64,000 bases of DNA, from positions 1 through 64,000 of the forward strand of contig JAHHHN010000030.1 of assembly GCA_019359325.1 (NCBI GenBank), given 5' to 3'. Source of the stretch: Mojavia pulchra JT2-VF2 (lineage in GTDB: Bacteria; Cyanobacteriota; Cyanobacteriia; Cyanobacteriales; Nostocaceae). The first letter of the stretch is position 1, and every line of letters begins with the position of its first letter. Of this stretch, positions 8,668 through 17,380 are shown piece by piece. The translations under genes and the position numbers were made by a program. Below the pieces are notes generated by a model. It ran no database searches, was not told the origin of the DNA, and saw only the letters and a program-made list of their open reading frames with translations.

Positions 8668-9351
8668 TTATCCAGGAATAGTCAAGGGAATACCGTTATC
8701 TTTGGGTTTCAACTTGAGAATAAATGGAACAGCTTTCAATACCCAATCGGACACAGGTGTATAATTAGCCGCTGCTTCTCCAAAGCTAATAGAAAGCATA
8801 TCTGTATGAATAATGCCTGGATTCAGCGGAATTGCTGCCATACCACTTGGCAATTCTTGTGCCAAAGAACGAGTTAATCCTTCTATTGCCCACTTAGAAG
8901 CACAGTATGGTGCAACTTCGGGTGAAGTAGAACGTCCCCAGCCGGAACTGAAGTTCACAATAATACCTCGTTTGTTTTTCACCATTGCTGGTACAAAGTG
9001 GCGAATTATATTTACTACTCCTTTAATGTTGATATCAATCAACTGGGAAAACTCATCTGAGGGAACCTGCCATAATGGTGCTGGGTAGTTCGTAATTGCT
9101 GCATTATTAATGACTATATCTGGCGGCGCATATTTGTTCAGTACGTGTTCTGCCCATTTTTCTACTAAATGTTCATTCGCTACGTCTACAGTTGTGAAAT
9201 CATTGGGCGCACTAAACTTCTTTTTCATTTCCTCAATAGCCTGCGATGAACGAGCACAACCAATCACCGTATGCCCCTGCCCGATAAAACCCTCGGTCAT
9301 AGCATAACCTAGACCTTTGCTTACGCCCGTAATCAAGATGAGCTTGGTCAT
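8668..9351 (-). CDS. Short-chain dehydrogenase/reductase (SDR)
   Basis: NAD(P)-dependent oxidoreductase of the classical SDR type. The glycine motif TGVSKGLG is near residue 9, NNAAI about 80 residues later, catalytic Ser in NFSSGWG, and YCASK with the catalytic Tyr and Lys. At 227 residues it is a normal length. The first ATG (MTKLILITG) is chosen over a TTG three codons earlier. The substrate cannot be inferred. It stands alone with long flanks, so there is no operon context. Confidence 0.88.
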   Translation of the reverse strand: MTKLILITGVSKGLGYAMTEGFIGQGHTVIGCARSSQAIEEMKKKFSAPNDFTTVDVANEHLVEKWAEHVLNKYAPPDIVINNAAITNYPAPLWQVPSDEFSQLIDINIKGVVNIIRHFVPAMVKNKRGIIVNFSSGWGRSTSPEVAPYCASKWAIEGLTRSLAQELPSGMAAIPLNPGIIHTDMLSISFGEAAANYTPVSDWVLKAVPFILKLKPKDNGIPLTIPG

Positions 9352-9360
9352 AATTCTCAA

Positions 9361-9712
9361 GAGACTCGTAGTTTTTTATTAAAACGAGTTTACTTTAGTC
9401 CTGGGTGGGGATAATACTATCTTGAAAAGTGATGTTCCCAGGCTCATGAACAAGCTCACACCCTCCCAGAAACCGGATATTCTGCGCTTAGATCGTGAAA
9501 AGTGCGAAACAACTTCCACCTTAGCTTTAAAATACTTCAACCTTTTACTTTATTTAACCTGATATACCCCTGTTAACAGTTTTTCCTATTCCTCAATTGT
9601 CTAGTGGTTTTTCTAAACTTCAATCTATTATTTATAACCTCACCAGTTCAATTTTTATTTTCCTGACTCACCCCGATTTCTACTTTTCCTCTGCCTAGAG
9701 TGACAAAACAGG
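9361..9712. other. Intergenic stretch, nothing recognised
   Basis: About 350 AT-rich bases between the SDR and the thermonuclease remnant. No reading frame, hairpin or repeat that I could support. Confidence 0.5.
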
Positions 9713-10088
9713 GATAATCGCTCGGTGAACCTTGCTATGGTGCAAGAAGGGCAGGCTGTAGTTTATCGGCAGTATCTCAAAGGATGCGACAGTACCAAAG
9801 ACCAGTTTCTTCAGGCTGAAGCTGATGCCAAAGGTAAGAAGTTAGGATTTTGGAATCAATCTAAGCCAGTCATGCCGAGCGGATTTTAGGCGAGGTAAGA
9901 AAAATACTCAGCCTGCCAACACGCGTAAGCAAGCGCAACAGTGCGACGGGGCTTACCCAGATATTTGCATTCCGCCCAATTCGGCAGATTTGGATTGCTC
10001 TGATATTCCTTACCGCAGATTTAGGGTTATTCCACCAGATCCTCACGGGTTTGATAGGGATGGGGATGGAATAGGTTGCGAACGGTGA
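9713..10088 (+). pseudogene. Thermonuclease (SNase-like) with Excalibur-like tail, remnant copy 1
   Basis: C-terminal half of a staphylococcal-nuclease-type enzyme: DNRSVNLAMVQEGQAVVY, RQYLKGC, a helix ending GFWNQSKPVMPSGF. An extra T in the run at 9884-9887 brings in a TAG. In the +1 frame the protein continues RRGKKNTQPANT... and ends with a calcium-binding-like Excalibur motif (DCSDIPYRRF, then FDRDGDGIGCER). The N-terminal part, with the first catalytic residues, is missing. Such proteins are normally secreted DNA/RNA hydrolases of about 200-240 residues. A second copy near 19.1 kb has the same frameshift. Confidence 0.85.
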
Positions 10089-10152
10089 TTATGCCAAAAT
10101 AAGGTTTTCGGTGATGGGCTACTGATTCAGGAAGCGGGGAATAAAATTGGTC

Positions 10153-10353
10153 AAGTGCGATCGCCATTTACAATGATCTATCGCATTATAGAACCTATTG
10201 CAATCATTCTTGAGTTGATAGAGGATGCCACCCTTGGAGCTCTCGTTTTGTCCAATTAGCAGGTCGTGTCCGTTTCTTCCGAGGTAATAGTTGGAGCAAC
10301 AGAGGTTCAACTATTTCCCATTCTGCATCATTGAGGCTGCTGGAATATGTCAC
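10153..10353 (-). pseudogene. IS5-like transposase, N-terminal remnant
   Basis: The reverse strand reads VTYSSSLNDAEWEIVEPLL, then KKRTRPANWTKREL, the start of IS5/IS4-type transposases (SSdLtd.eW.iieplLP). The match then shifts frame: GGILYQLKNDC continues in another frame. Only about 70 residues remain, with no DDE catalytic part. Its 3' boundary coincides with the last base shared between the two thermonuclease remnants, so the insertion marks a recombination edge. The following 320 bases up to the haem-sensor gene are AT-rich and empty. Confidence 0.7.
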
Positions 10354-10674
10354 GGTGAATGGATTAAAGGGTTGGATGTACCTTAATTCAGTTTTATAAA
10401 GATGTCAAATGGCTTCTATACAATATCATACCTGAGATTGATGAAAATTCAGAATAAAAACTACTTTTTTAGAGGTAACTATTAGTTTAAAATCAAAAAT
10501 AATAAATTATGAGCCACAAGTGGATTTGTTTCTTTTAAATAGCTTTTTGGTTTGATTGAATATTAATTATAAACAAATTGTCTTGGTTCATTCATAGAAT
10601 AGGTAGCGAATATAATTAAGATGTAGGAAGATATCGTAAGTGAGTATATTGAAGTTAATTACATAAAAATAGTC

Positions 10675-11571
10675 ATGAAAATTGTAACAAAAGTCAATTT
10701 AATTGTAATGACAGCTTTTCTCTGTGGTATTTTTGTTAGTGGTGTTGCTTTATCAAACGTTCTAGAACAAAAAGCAGAACAAGAGGTGTCTTCTCAAGCG
10801 CTAATTGCCATGCAAATTGCAAATTCGCTTAGACAATATACTAATGACCGCGTACAACCATTTTTGTTACCAATAGTGGACAGTCAAGAAAAATTTGTCC
10901 CAGAAGCCATACCAACATTTTCTGTTAGAGAAACGTTTGAAATTTTACGTAAAAACCAAAATTTTAGCAATTTTATCTACAAAGATGCTGCGCCAAACCC
11001 AACAAATATGCGGGATATGGCTGACGAATTTGAAGCCGATATTGTTAAAAAATTTCATCAACAACCAGACTTAACAAGTCTATCTGGTTTCCGAAATTTA
11101 TTTGAAGATAAATTTTTTTATACTGCTCGACCTTTTAGAGTTCAAGAACAAAGTTGCCTGCGTTGTCACAGCAATCCTGAAGAGGCTCCTACAAGTCAAT
11201 TACTAACCTATGGGAAAGAACATGGTTTTGGGTGGAAGCTTAATAAAATTGTTGCTACTCAAATTGTTTATGTTCCGGCTGAGGAAGTTTTTAAAACTGC
11301 TCAAAATTCTTTTTACCTAATCTTAGGAATTTTAGGGATTATTTTTATAGCAATTGTTATTTTAATTAATTTGTTGTTGAGAAAGATGGTGCTACAGCGT
11401 ATTAAAAGAATTGCTCATGTTGCAGAAAGAGTGAGCATCGGTGATATGAATGCCAATTTTGATAAACAAGACAAAGATGAAATAGGGGTATTGGCAGAAG
11501 CTTTTAACCGGATGAAGTATAGTTTAAAAATTGCTATCAACATATTAAATAATAATAGCAATGCTAGATAA
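10675..11571 (+). CDS. Tll0287-like haem sensor domain with HAMP linker, no output domain
   Basis: Membrane sensor. An N-terminal membrane helix (about 8-28), then an extracytoplasmic DUF3365/Tll0287-type domain with a single haem-binding CLRCH (about 161-165), a second helix (about 212-233, LILGILGIIFIAIVILINLLL), and a HAMP domain (about 235-287) ending 11 residues before the stop. Cyanobacterial relatives often go on into histidine-kinase or cyclase modules, but here the protein stops after HAMP. It may work through a partner or be a truncated receptor. No kinase or regulator lies next to it. Redox or gas sensing is plausible from the haem motif. Confidence 0.85.
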   Translation: MKIVTKVNLIVMTAFLCGIFVSGVALSNVLEQKAEQEVSSQALIAMQIANSLRQYTNDRVQPFLLPIVDSQEKFVPEAIPTFSVRETFEILRKNQNFSNFIYKDAAPNPTNMRDMADEFEADIVKKFHQQPDLTSLSGFRNLFEDKFFYTARPFRVQEQSCLRCHSNPEEAPTSQLLTYGKEHGFGWKLNKIVATQIVYVPAEEVFKTAQNSFYLILGILGIIFIAIVILINLLLRKMVLQRIKRIAHVAERVSIGDMNANFDKQDKDEIGVLAEAFNRMKYSLKIAINILNNNSNAR

Positions 11572-11661
11572 ATTTATTTTCCACTGCCAGATATTAATAA
11601 TAAATGTATAATAAATGTTCAATATGTTACAGCAGATTGCAGGTAGATAGAGTATTTAAGG

Positions 11662-11950
11662 TGTGGTGCGATCGGCTTAGAAATCAATCAAGAGCATAAT
11701 CATGCCGAATTGGGGGCAAGGCTACTGTACAGAAGCAGCAAAAGAAATATTGCGATATGGTTTTGAGGTATTAGGACTCCACCGCATTCATTCTGGACAC
11801 TTTTCCCGTAACCCGGCATCAGGAAAAGTTATGCAAAAAATTGGTATGGTTTACGAGGATTGTCGCCGTCAGCACAGATTGAAATTGGGTGAATACGTAG
11901 ATATTGTTGACTATGGCATTCTCAAAAGCGACTGGCAGAAAATTATTTGA
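11662..11950 (+). pseudogene. GNAT acetyltransferase (RimJ/RimL type), broken
   Basis: The second half of a GNAT fold is clear: WGQGYCTEAAKEILRYGFEVLGL, then HRIHSGHFSRNPAS and KIGMVYED. The acetyl-CoA loop corresponds to GQGYCTEA. The preceding bases, in a different frame, read IGLEINQEHNHAELG, the strand that normally sits directly before this block, so a small deletion with frameshift has joined the halves at about 11713. The N-terminal about 70 residues are missing. An 82-codon ATG frame remains but would lack half the fold. Confidence 0.75.
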
Positions 11951-12004
11951 TGTGGGTAATCAATAATGGTGAAAATGGTGAAGCGCGTGCGGCGATGCTA
12001 GACC

Positions 12005-13258
12005 TCAAGGCTGAACTTCGCGCAGTCGACGCTCTAGAAAACGGCGTTCGCTATCATTAGTCACCAACACGAGCGCTCGTGCGTAGCTTTGTGCAGCTTC
12101 TTGAAAGGCTGCGATGCGGCGCAGTAGCTCGGCACGCGCGGCGTGAAATAGATGGTAGCCATCAAGTTGCAAAGCAAGTTCATCCATGAGTCCTAGTGCT
12201 GTCTGAGGGCTGTCTACCATTGAGATTGCTACCGCCCGGTTCAACGACACGATCGGTGAGGGCTGCAAGCGTTCGAGCAAATCATAGAGGCGGACAATCT
12301 GCAACCAGTCCGTTTCTTGTGCCCGTGCCGCCTGACAATGTAGTGCCGCGATCGCTGCTTGCAGTGCAAACGAATTAATCTCGCCCCGCAGCGCTTCCTC
12401 GACTAACGGCAGCGCCTCATCGATTTGCTGCTGATTCCAGCGACGACGATCTTGATCTTCGAGTAGGACAATATCACCAGCCTCATCAAGACGGGCATCA
12501 CGCCGTGAGTCGTGCAGTAACATCAGCGCCACCAGTGCAGTCACTTCTGCTGGTGGCTGTGGTGTCATCAATGTCCTCACGAGGCGACCCAGGCGGATGG
12601 CTTCTGTACAGAGGTCGGCTTTCACCATTGCCTCTCCCTTTGTCGCTGCATACCCTTCATTAAAAATGAGATAGATTACTGTCAGCACTGCTTCTATCCG
12701 CGCCGATAGTTCGGTTGTGTCTGGCACTCTGTAGGGAATACCCGCATCACGGATCTTGCGCTTGGCGCGCACAAGCCGCTGTGCCATTGTCGCTGTGGGT
12801 ACGAGAAACGCCCGTGCGATCTCGTCGGTCTCAAGCCCGCCTAGCATCCGTAGCGTTAGAGCAACCTGAGCCTCGATTGCCAGCGCTGGGTGGCAGCAAG
12901 TGAAGATCAGTCTTAGCCGATCATCTGAAATTTCATCGGTGTCGTAGGTTGGCTCCTCGCTAGTTGGGATTAACCCAGATGCAGCATACCATGAGAGTTT
13001 TTCCTTCAGGCGTGTCCGGCGGCGGAGGCGATCAATAGCTTTGTATCGAGCTGTTTTGATAATCCACGCACAGGGGAGATCGGGAATACCCTTGGATTGC
13101 CACTGATTCAGGGCGACACTAAAGGCTTCCTGCGCCGCCTCTTCAGCCACATCGAAATCCCCAACCAGCCGGATGAGCGTGGCGATAATCCGACCCCACT
13201 CGGCACGATAAATGGAGGCGATCGCTTGGGTTACATCTGATTGTGCATTTGAGGCCAT
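12005..13258 (-). CDS. ECF42-type RNA polymerase sigma factor with C-terminal TPR-like extension
   Basis: Directs RNA polymerase to a small regulon, usually DGPF/YCII genes. Sigma-70 region 2 spans about residues 10-85 (AEEAAQEAFSVALNQW, then AWIIKTARYKAIDRLRR), region 4 about 115-170 (FTCCHPALAIEAQVALTLR, GLETDEIARAF). A helical extension of more than 200 residues follows, typical of ECF42 factors and absent from ordinary ECFs. The ATG giving MASNAQSDVT is preferred over a start 25 codons earlier that reads into the repeated promoter block. The gene is visibly GC-richer than its surroundings, as are the next genes, suggesting transfer as a unit. It is divergent from the DGPF gene; no anti-sigma gene is present, as usual for this group. 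Confidence 0.9.
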   Translation of the reverse strand: MASNAQSDVTQAIASIYRAEWGRIIATLIRLVGDFDVAEEAAQEAFSVALNQWQSKGIPDLPCAWIIKTARYKAIDRLRRRTRLKEKLSWYAASGLIPTSEEPTYDTDEISDDRLRLIFTCCHPALAIEAQVALTLRMLGGLETDEIARAFLVPTATMAQRLVRAKRKIRDAGIPYRVPDTTELSARIEAVLTVIYLIFNEGYAATKGEAMVKADLCTEAIRLGRLVRTLMTPQPPAEVTALVALMLLHDSRRDARLDEAGDIVLLEDQDRRRWNQQQIDEALPLVEEALRGEINSFALQAAIAALHCQAARAQETDWLQIVRLYDLLERLQPSPIVSLNRAVAISMVDSPQTALGLMDELALQLDGYHLFHAARAELLRRIAAFQEAAQSYARALVLVTNDSERRFLERRLREVQP

Positions 13259-13283
13259 AGCTGACACAAATTTTTTGGCGAGG

Positions 13284-13310
13284 TGTCGATTTGAGCAATT
13301 GCTGTTCGAC
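13284..13310 (+). promoter_or_regulatory. ECF42-like promoter, upstream copy
   Basis: TGTCGA, 17 bases, then CGAC, directed toward the DGPF gene. This matches the -35/-10 pattern recalled for ECF42 sigma factors (TGTCGA and CGA-type boxes). Confidence 0.55.
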
Positions 13311-13380
13311 TTACTCGCAAAGGAAAACAACACAGGTAAAGCTCGATTGTATCTAAATGATAAAAAATTTTTTGGAGAGG

Positions 13381-13407
13381 TGTCGATTTGAGCAATTGCC
13401 GTTCGAC
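13381..13407 (+). promoter_or_regulatory. ECF42-like promoter, gene-proximal copy
   Basis: The same TGTCGA-N17-CGAC arrangement in the second repeat copy. It places a start site about 28 bases before the DGPF ATG, a normal leader length that includes the GGAGG box. Confidence 0.65.
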
Positions 13408-13440
13408 TTACTCACAAAGGGAAACAACGGAGGTAAACCA

Positions 13441-13797
13441 ATGAAATATGTGCTGCTGATTTACTTGGAAGAAAATGCCCTGAGCGAAACCGAGCGGGAA
13501 GAGTGTTATCTGAAATCTGCGCAGCTAGCGCAGCAACTCAATTCAAAAGGACAATATCTAGCCACTGCCCCGCTCCACCCTGTCGCAACGGCAACTAGTG
13601 TTCGGGTGCGTGATGGCAAACCGCTTGTGACCGACGGGCCGTTTGCAGAAACACGAGAACAATTGGGCGGATTTTTTCTCATCGATGCCCAAGACCTTGA
13701 TGCAGCGATGGTGATTGCGGCCGAGATTCCAGCAGCACAAGTCGGCACCGTTGAAATTCGCCCTGTAATTGAAATCGCAGGTTTGCCTGAGCATTAG
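13441..13797 (+). CDS. DGPF / YCII-related protein
   Basis: Small ferredoxin-like alpha+beta barrel protein of the YCII superfamily. The 118 residues start KYVLLIYLEE, contain the name-giving TDGPFAETREQLGGFFLI, and end with a strand EIRPVIEIAG. DGPF proteins are the hallmark partners and targets of ECF42 sigma factors; their biochemical role is not established. The ATG follows a GGAGG box; a longer frame reads through the repeat block and is rejected. It is first of four genes on this strand (DGPF, SnoaL-like, two VOC proteins) with gaps of 38, 29 and 95 bases, probably co-transcribed. Confidence 0.92.
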   Translation: MKYVLLIYLEENALSETEREECYLKSAQLAQQLNSKGQYLATAPLHPVATATSVRVRDGKPLVTDGPFAETREQLGGFFLIDAQDLDAAMVIAAEIPAAQVGTVEIRPVIEIAGLPEH

Positions 13798-13835
13798 GGC
13801 CTGCGCTCAACCTGAAATCAAAAGGAGATACTTAA

Positions 13836-14279
13836 ATGACAAAAAGTACGATCACAACCAACGAAGCTCAGATTCGCCAACTGATTACCGATCAACAAGA
13901 GGCAATTTGCGCTAAGGATGTCGCTCGAATCCTATCTCACTATGCTACCGAGATTATTATCTTTGATATAAAACCCCCATTCCAAATAGATGGGAAAGAA
14001 GCGTTACGCCAAATGTGGTCAGGGTGTTTGCCTTATTTCCCGGACTCCTTTGAGATAGAAACACGAGACCTCAATATCACAGTTAATGACGATTTGGCGG
14101 TTGCCCGCTGGCTTTCACACTTTACAGCAATGGAAGTAGACCATCCGGCAATGCAGACATGGATGCGGATCACTGCTGTCTGCCAGCGCAATCAAGGCGA
14201 ATGGCAGATCCTACACGAACATATCTCTGTTCCATTCGATCCACATACCTCTCAAGCTGCATTCACGCTCAACCCATAG
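13836..14279 (+). CDS. SnoaL/NTF2-like protein
   Basis: 147-residue alpha+beta cone of the SnoaL-like/DUF4440 type: an N-terminal helix with IRQLITDQQEAICAKDV, HYATEIIIFDI, a central region with GKEALRQMW, and a last sheet with WQILHEHISVPFD. Members are isomerases, cyclases or small-molecule binders; no catalytic set can be called here. An AAGGAG box precedes the ATG. Genes of this kind are often found beside ECF42/DGPF pairs, perhaps in detoxification. It lies 38 bases after the DGPF gene. Confidence 0.85.
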   Translation: MTKSTITTNEAQIRQLITDQQEAICAKDVARILSHYATEIIIFDIKPPFQIDGKEALRQMWSGCLPYFPDSFEIETRDLNITVNDDLAVARWLSHFTAMEVDHPAMQTWMRITAVCQRNQGEWQILHEHISVPFDPHTSQAAFTLNP

Positions 14280-14308
14280 TTGGATTAACTCAATCAAAAC
14301 AGCACACC

Positions 14309-14719
14309 ATGAAAATCAATTCTTATCTCATGTTCAACGGCAATTGTGAAGTGGCGTTCAAATTCTATGAACAATGTCTAGGCGGCAAAATTGTCATGAT
14401 GCTCACTCACTCTGATGCCCCCACAGTAGAACATATCCCAGCCCAATGGCATGACAAAATCATGCACGTCTGCCTCGATCTAGGCGATCACCTCTTGATG
14501 GGGTCTGACAGTCCGCCTGGGTACTTTGAAACACCTCAAGGCTTTTACGTACAAATCAGCGTTGATGAGCCAGCAGAGGCAGAACGCATCTTTCATGCCC
14601 TAGCAGAAAAAGGAAAAGTGAAGATGGCAATTGATCAAACTTTTTGGTCTGTTCGCTTTGGAATGTTGGTCGATCAATTCGGCATTCCGTGGATGGTCAA
14701 TTGCCAGAAGACTGCTTGA
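14309..14719 (+). CDS. PhnB-like VOC-superfamily protein
   Basis: Glyoxalase/bleomycin-resistance fold of the PhnB-like (3-demethylubiquinone-9 methyltransferase-like) type: SYLMFNGNCEVAFKFYEQCLGG at the start, then GDHLLMGSD and SVRFGMLVDQFGIPWMVN at the end. 136 residues, the normal single-domain length. A longer frame starts in the previous gene and is rejected, because the family motif begins at the internal ATG. No strong ribosome binding site is seen, so translation may be coupled to the gene 29 bases upstream. Confidence 0.88.
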   Translation: MKINSYLMFNGNCEVAFKFYEQCLGGKIVMMLTHSDAPTVEHIPAQWHDKIMHVCLDLGDHLLMGSDSPPGYFETPQGFYVQISVDEPAEAERIFHALAEKGKVKMAIDQTFWSVRFGMLVDQFGIPWMVNCQKTA

Positions 14720-14814
14720 TTTGCCGGGAGGTGCTTACGGGCATCTTCCCTAGAATCAAACTTCAGCGCATTTTCGCTGGCTTATCACTGTAAAATAATT
14801 TACAAGAAAAATCC

Positions 14815-15222
14815 ATGAGTACTCAAATTTTCGTCAATCTGCCAGTCAAAAACCTCAATCAATCGATCGAGTTCTTTACTCAACTCGGTTTTGAGTTTAA
14901 TTCTCAATTCACTGACGAAACTGCCACTTGCATGATTGTGTCTGAAAACATTTTCGTCATGCTCCTGACGCATGAGAAGTTTAAAACTTTTACTCCCAAA
15001 GAAATTTGTGATGCTACAAAAAGTACAGAAGTGCTTGTGTGTTTGTCTTGTGATAGCCGAGAACAAGTCGATGAAATGGTTCGCCAGGCAGTTACCGCTC
15101 GTGGAACAACCTATAATGAACCACAAGATCATGGTTTTATGTATGGACATGGATTTGCTGACTTAGATGGCCACATTTGGGAACTGATCTACATGGAGCC
15201 AAGCGCAATCAACCAAGGTTAG
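14815..15222 (+). CDS. VOC-family protein (glyoxalase-like)
   Basis: 135-residue VOC protein: FVNLPVKNLNQSIEFFTQLG at the N-terminus, MLLTHEKF in the middle, GFADLDGHIWELIYM at the C-terminus. That last motif (D.DGH.WEL) is typical of VOC proteins related to extradiol dioxygenase/lactoylglutathione lyase-like enzymes. The role is unknown; in this context it may be part of the ECF42 regulon. It is the last gene of the four; 280 bases with no supported gene follow before the convergent amylase gene. Confidence 0.87.
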   Translation: MSTQIFVNLPVKNLNQSIEFFTQLGFEFNSQFTDETATCMIVSENIFVMLLTHEKFKTFTPKEICDATKSTEVLVCLSCDSREQVDEMVRQAVTARGTTYNEPQDHGFMYGHGFADLDGHIWELIYMEPSAINQG

Positions 15223-15503
15223 AAATGCGCCCAGCATTGGAGGCACTTGCCAATAATAAAATGCCCAACCGTATTAACAATATTGTTGCCAGAGCCAAGA
15301 TATCTTGGTGCAAACGAGCTTCGGTCGTGCATCGACGTTAGGCATTTTATTTCTTGGATCTCCCGGAACAGCTGCGGCTTGCATTCTTCTCAGTGTTAAG
15401 GTGGCATTAACTAGACTCCAGCTACTTACTTCTTCGCAGCTTGCTCTATCTCATAAGCATTTTGGCAATTTGGCATCTAATCTAAATTTTCACAAGTTAT
15501 GGG

Positions 15504-16988
15504 TTAAATTTCTTCTTGAACCCAAACTGATACTGAACCGCCTAAGCAACGAAAATTGCCCCAACCCCACTCATTGGTGTATACAGGTTCTTTGATGTGT
15601 TCTGTTAAATCAATAAATTTAGTATTGGGTTTACCAACTTCCATCCATTTATAACCTTCTGGGCCATCACTGAGAATTACAGCCATTGCTTTGGGATGAT
15701 CTTCATCACCTAAACGTGTCCAGCCAATAGTGTTCCAATGGTCGAAATAGTTGTATTGTGGGCCATAAGCATAATGCTGACGTGCATAAAGTAACTGATC
15801 AATAATCCAACGGTGAGAGGGCATAAAAATTTTGTAGCGATTGCCATCTTTACCCCAGTCTTCATATTCTGCACCGTAGTAATCAGCATGAAAGACACAA
15901 GGATAACCTTCTTGTCGTAGCAAAATAATGGCGTATGCTAGGGGTTTAAACCAAGGCTCAACTACAGATTCCAATGCTTGTAAAGGTTGAGAGTCATGAT
16001 TCTCGACAAAGGTTACAGCATGGGTAGGACGTTGTTGCATCATTGTGCCATCTAAAATCCGGCGCATATCATAATTGCCTTGTGATTTACTGGCTTGATG
16101 AAAATTGTAATGTAGTGGTACATCAAAAACTGACATCTTGCCACGAACAGAATCAACATACCAAAGCAGGGCATTTATATCGTTATACCAATATTCCCCG
16201 ACAACAAATAAATCTTTTCTGGCATGGCGTTCTAGTTCATCTATCCATTGCGGAAAGAACCAAGAAGAAATATGTTTGATGGCATCCAAGCGAAAACCAT
16301 TGACATTTGTAGTGTCAAGATACCATTTACCCCAGTGAGTGATTTCACCACGTACCCAATCATTTTGAAAATCAATATCGCAACCCATCAAGTACGCAAA
16401 GTTGCCCTTTTCTAAAGCTACGTAGTCATCAAATATTTTCTCTTCTAGCAGATAAATCGTGTCGCGATCGCCACTGTTATATTCGTTATAATCAACAGCA
16501 TCAAAATGCCACCAATGCCACTCAAAGTTAGAGTATTTGCCTTGTCTTCCAGGGAAATTATAATGAGAGTAGGTCTTAATTTCTTGCAACCCACCTTTAG
16601 GATTGAGGCGATTATCTTGAGAAAAAGGCGTTGCTTTTGGTGTTTCTATTAGATCACCACCCATCTTATGATTTAACACAGCATCCGCATAAACTTGCAG
16701 CCCATGTGTTTGAAGAGATTTAACCGCATCAAGATATTGCTGACGTGTACCGTACTTTGTGCGAACTGAGCCTTTTTGCTCAAATTCACCTAAATCAAAT
16801 AAGTCGTAAACACCATATCCCACATCAGATGCACCAGCAAATCCTTTATAAGCTGGTGGTAGCCAGATGGCTGTAAAACCTGCATCTGCTAGTTCTGCGG
16901 CTTTTACCTCAACTTTGCTCCACAAGTTACCATCATTAGGGATGTACCAGTGGAAATATTGCATAATTGTGCCGTTAATCTGTGCCAT
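15504..16988 (-). CDS. Cytoplasmic alpha-amylase (GH13)
   Basis: Cleaves alpha-1,4 bonds in glycogen or maltodextrins. A complete GH13 barrel: ADAVLNHKMGGD (region I), GFRLDAIKHI with nucleophile Asp235 (region II), VVGEYWYND with acid/base Glu265 (region III), FVENHDSQP with Asp332 (region IV). At 494 residues without a signal peptide, it matches the intracellular GH13_5 type found in Bacillus and cyanobacteria. The start ATG (MAQINGTIMQYF) is the normal family N-terminus. It stands alone and is convergent with the VOC gene. Confidence 0.95.
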   Translation of the reverse strand: MAQINGTIMQYFHWYIPNDGNLWSKVEVKAAELADAGFTAIWLPPAYKGFAGASDVGYGVYDLFDLGEFEQKGSVRTKYGTRQQYLDAVKSLQTHGLQVYADAVLNHKMGGDLIETPKATPFSQDNRLNPKGGLQEIKTYSHYNFPGRQGKYSNFEWHWWHFDAVDYNEYNSGDRDTIYLLEEKIFDDYVALEKGNFAYLMGCDIDFQNDWVRGEITHWGKWYLDTTNVNGFRLDAIKHISSWFFPQWIDELERHARKDLFVVGEYWYNDINALLWYVDSVRGKMSVFDVPLHYNFHQASKSQGNYDMRRILDGTMMQQRPTHAVTFVENHDSQPLQALESVVEPWFKPLAYAIILLRQEGYPCVFHADYYGAEYEDWGKDGNRYKIFMPSHRWIIDQLLYARQHYAYGPQYNYFDHWNTIGWTRLGDEDHPKAMAVILSDGPEGYKWMEVGKPNTKFIDLTEHIKEPVYTNEWGWGNFRCLGGSVSVWVQEEI

Positions 16989-17018
16989 GTCTGGTTCTGT
17001 CTGTGAATATCGCCTTTG

Positions 17019-17156
17019 ATGAAAGATACAGTCGAGCTTGCTGGCAATTCGGAATTTTGGCGGCGATTTCCAGCCGAAAATAAAGAATACTCAGCCTGGA
17101 ATGGCGCTAAGTTTAGTTATTTGTTGAGGCAAGCTGTTCTTGAGCGGAGGAAGTAG
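17019..17156 (+). CDS. Possible 45-aa ORF (low support)
   Basis: An ATG frame reading MKDTVELAGNSEFWRRF... to ...LLRQAVLERRK. Its composition looks protein-like, but there is no ribosome binding site, and it begins 30 bases outside the divergent amylase start. It may be the tail of a lost gene. Not recognised. Confidence 0.2.
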   Translation: MKDTVELAGNSEFWRRFPAENKEYSAWNGAKFSYLLRQAVLERRK

Positions 17157-17380
17157 GGGGTGCTGGGGGAGACAAAGAAAGAAGTATATTTAAGGAGTCG
17201 TGGTAGTAAGAGTTACTAAAATTACCATTTTCTCCCCCAGCTTCCCCAGCCTCCCCAGATCCCCCTGCTTTTCTTAGTGCCATTCTACTCAGCCTGCAAG
17301 TACGTGATCGCCAGTGCAGCAATGCGATCGCACTTTGGAAATTTTCATAAGCATGTGTTTTAACCTGAACTGGGGTAATG

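Larger units (their letters stand above)
13271..13437 (+). repeat. Direct repeat of a 70-bp promoter block
   Basis: Bases 13271-13340 and 13368-13437 are copies in the same orientation, offset by 97, with about seven differences. Each begins TTTTTTGG and ends GGTAAA. The second copy ends three bases before the DGPF start codon and carries its ribosome binding site (GGAGG); the first copy has CACAGG at that spot. Confidence 0.9.

Noticed and set aside
15305-15595. 96-codon forward frame before the amylase gene
   Set aside because: Overlaps the amylase 3' end on the other strand; no ribosome binding site, no recognisable motif.
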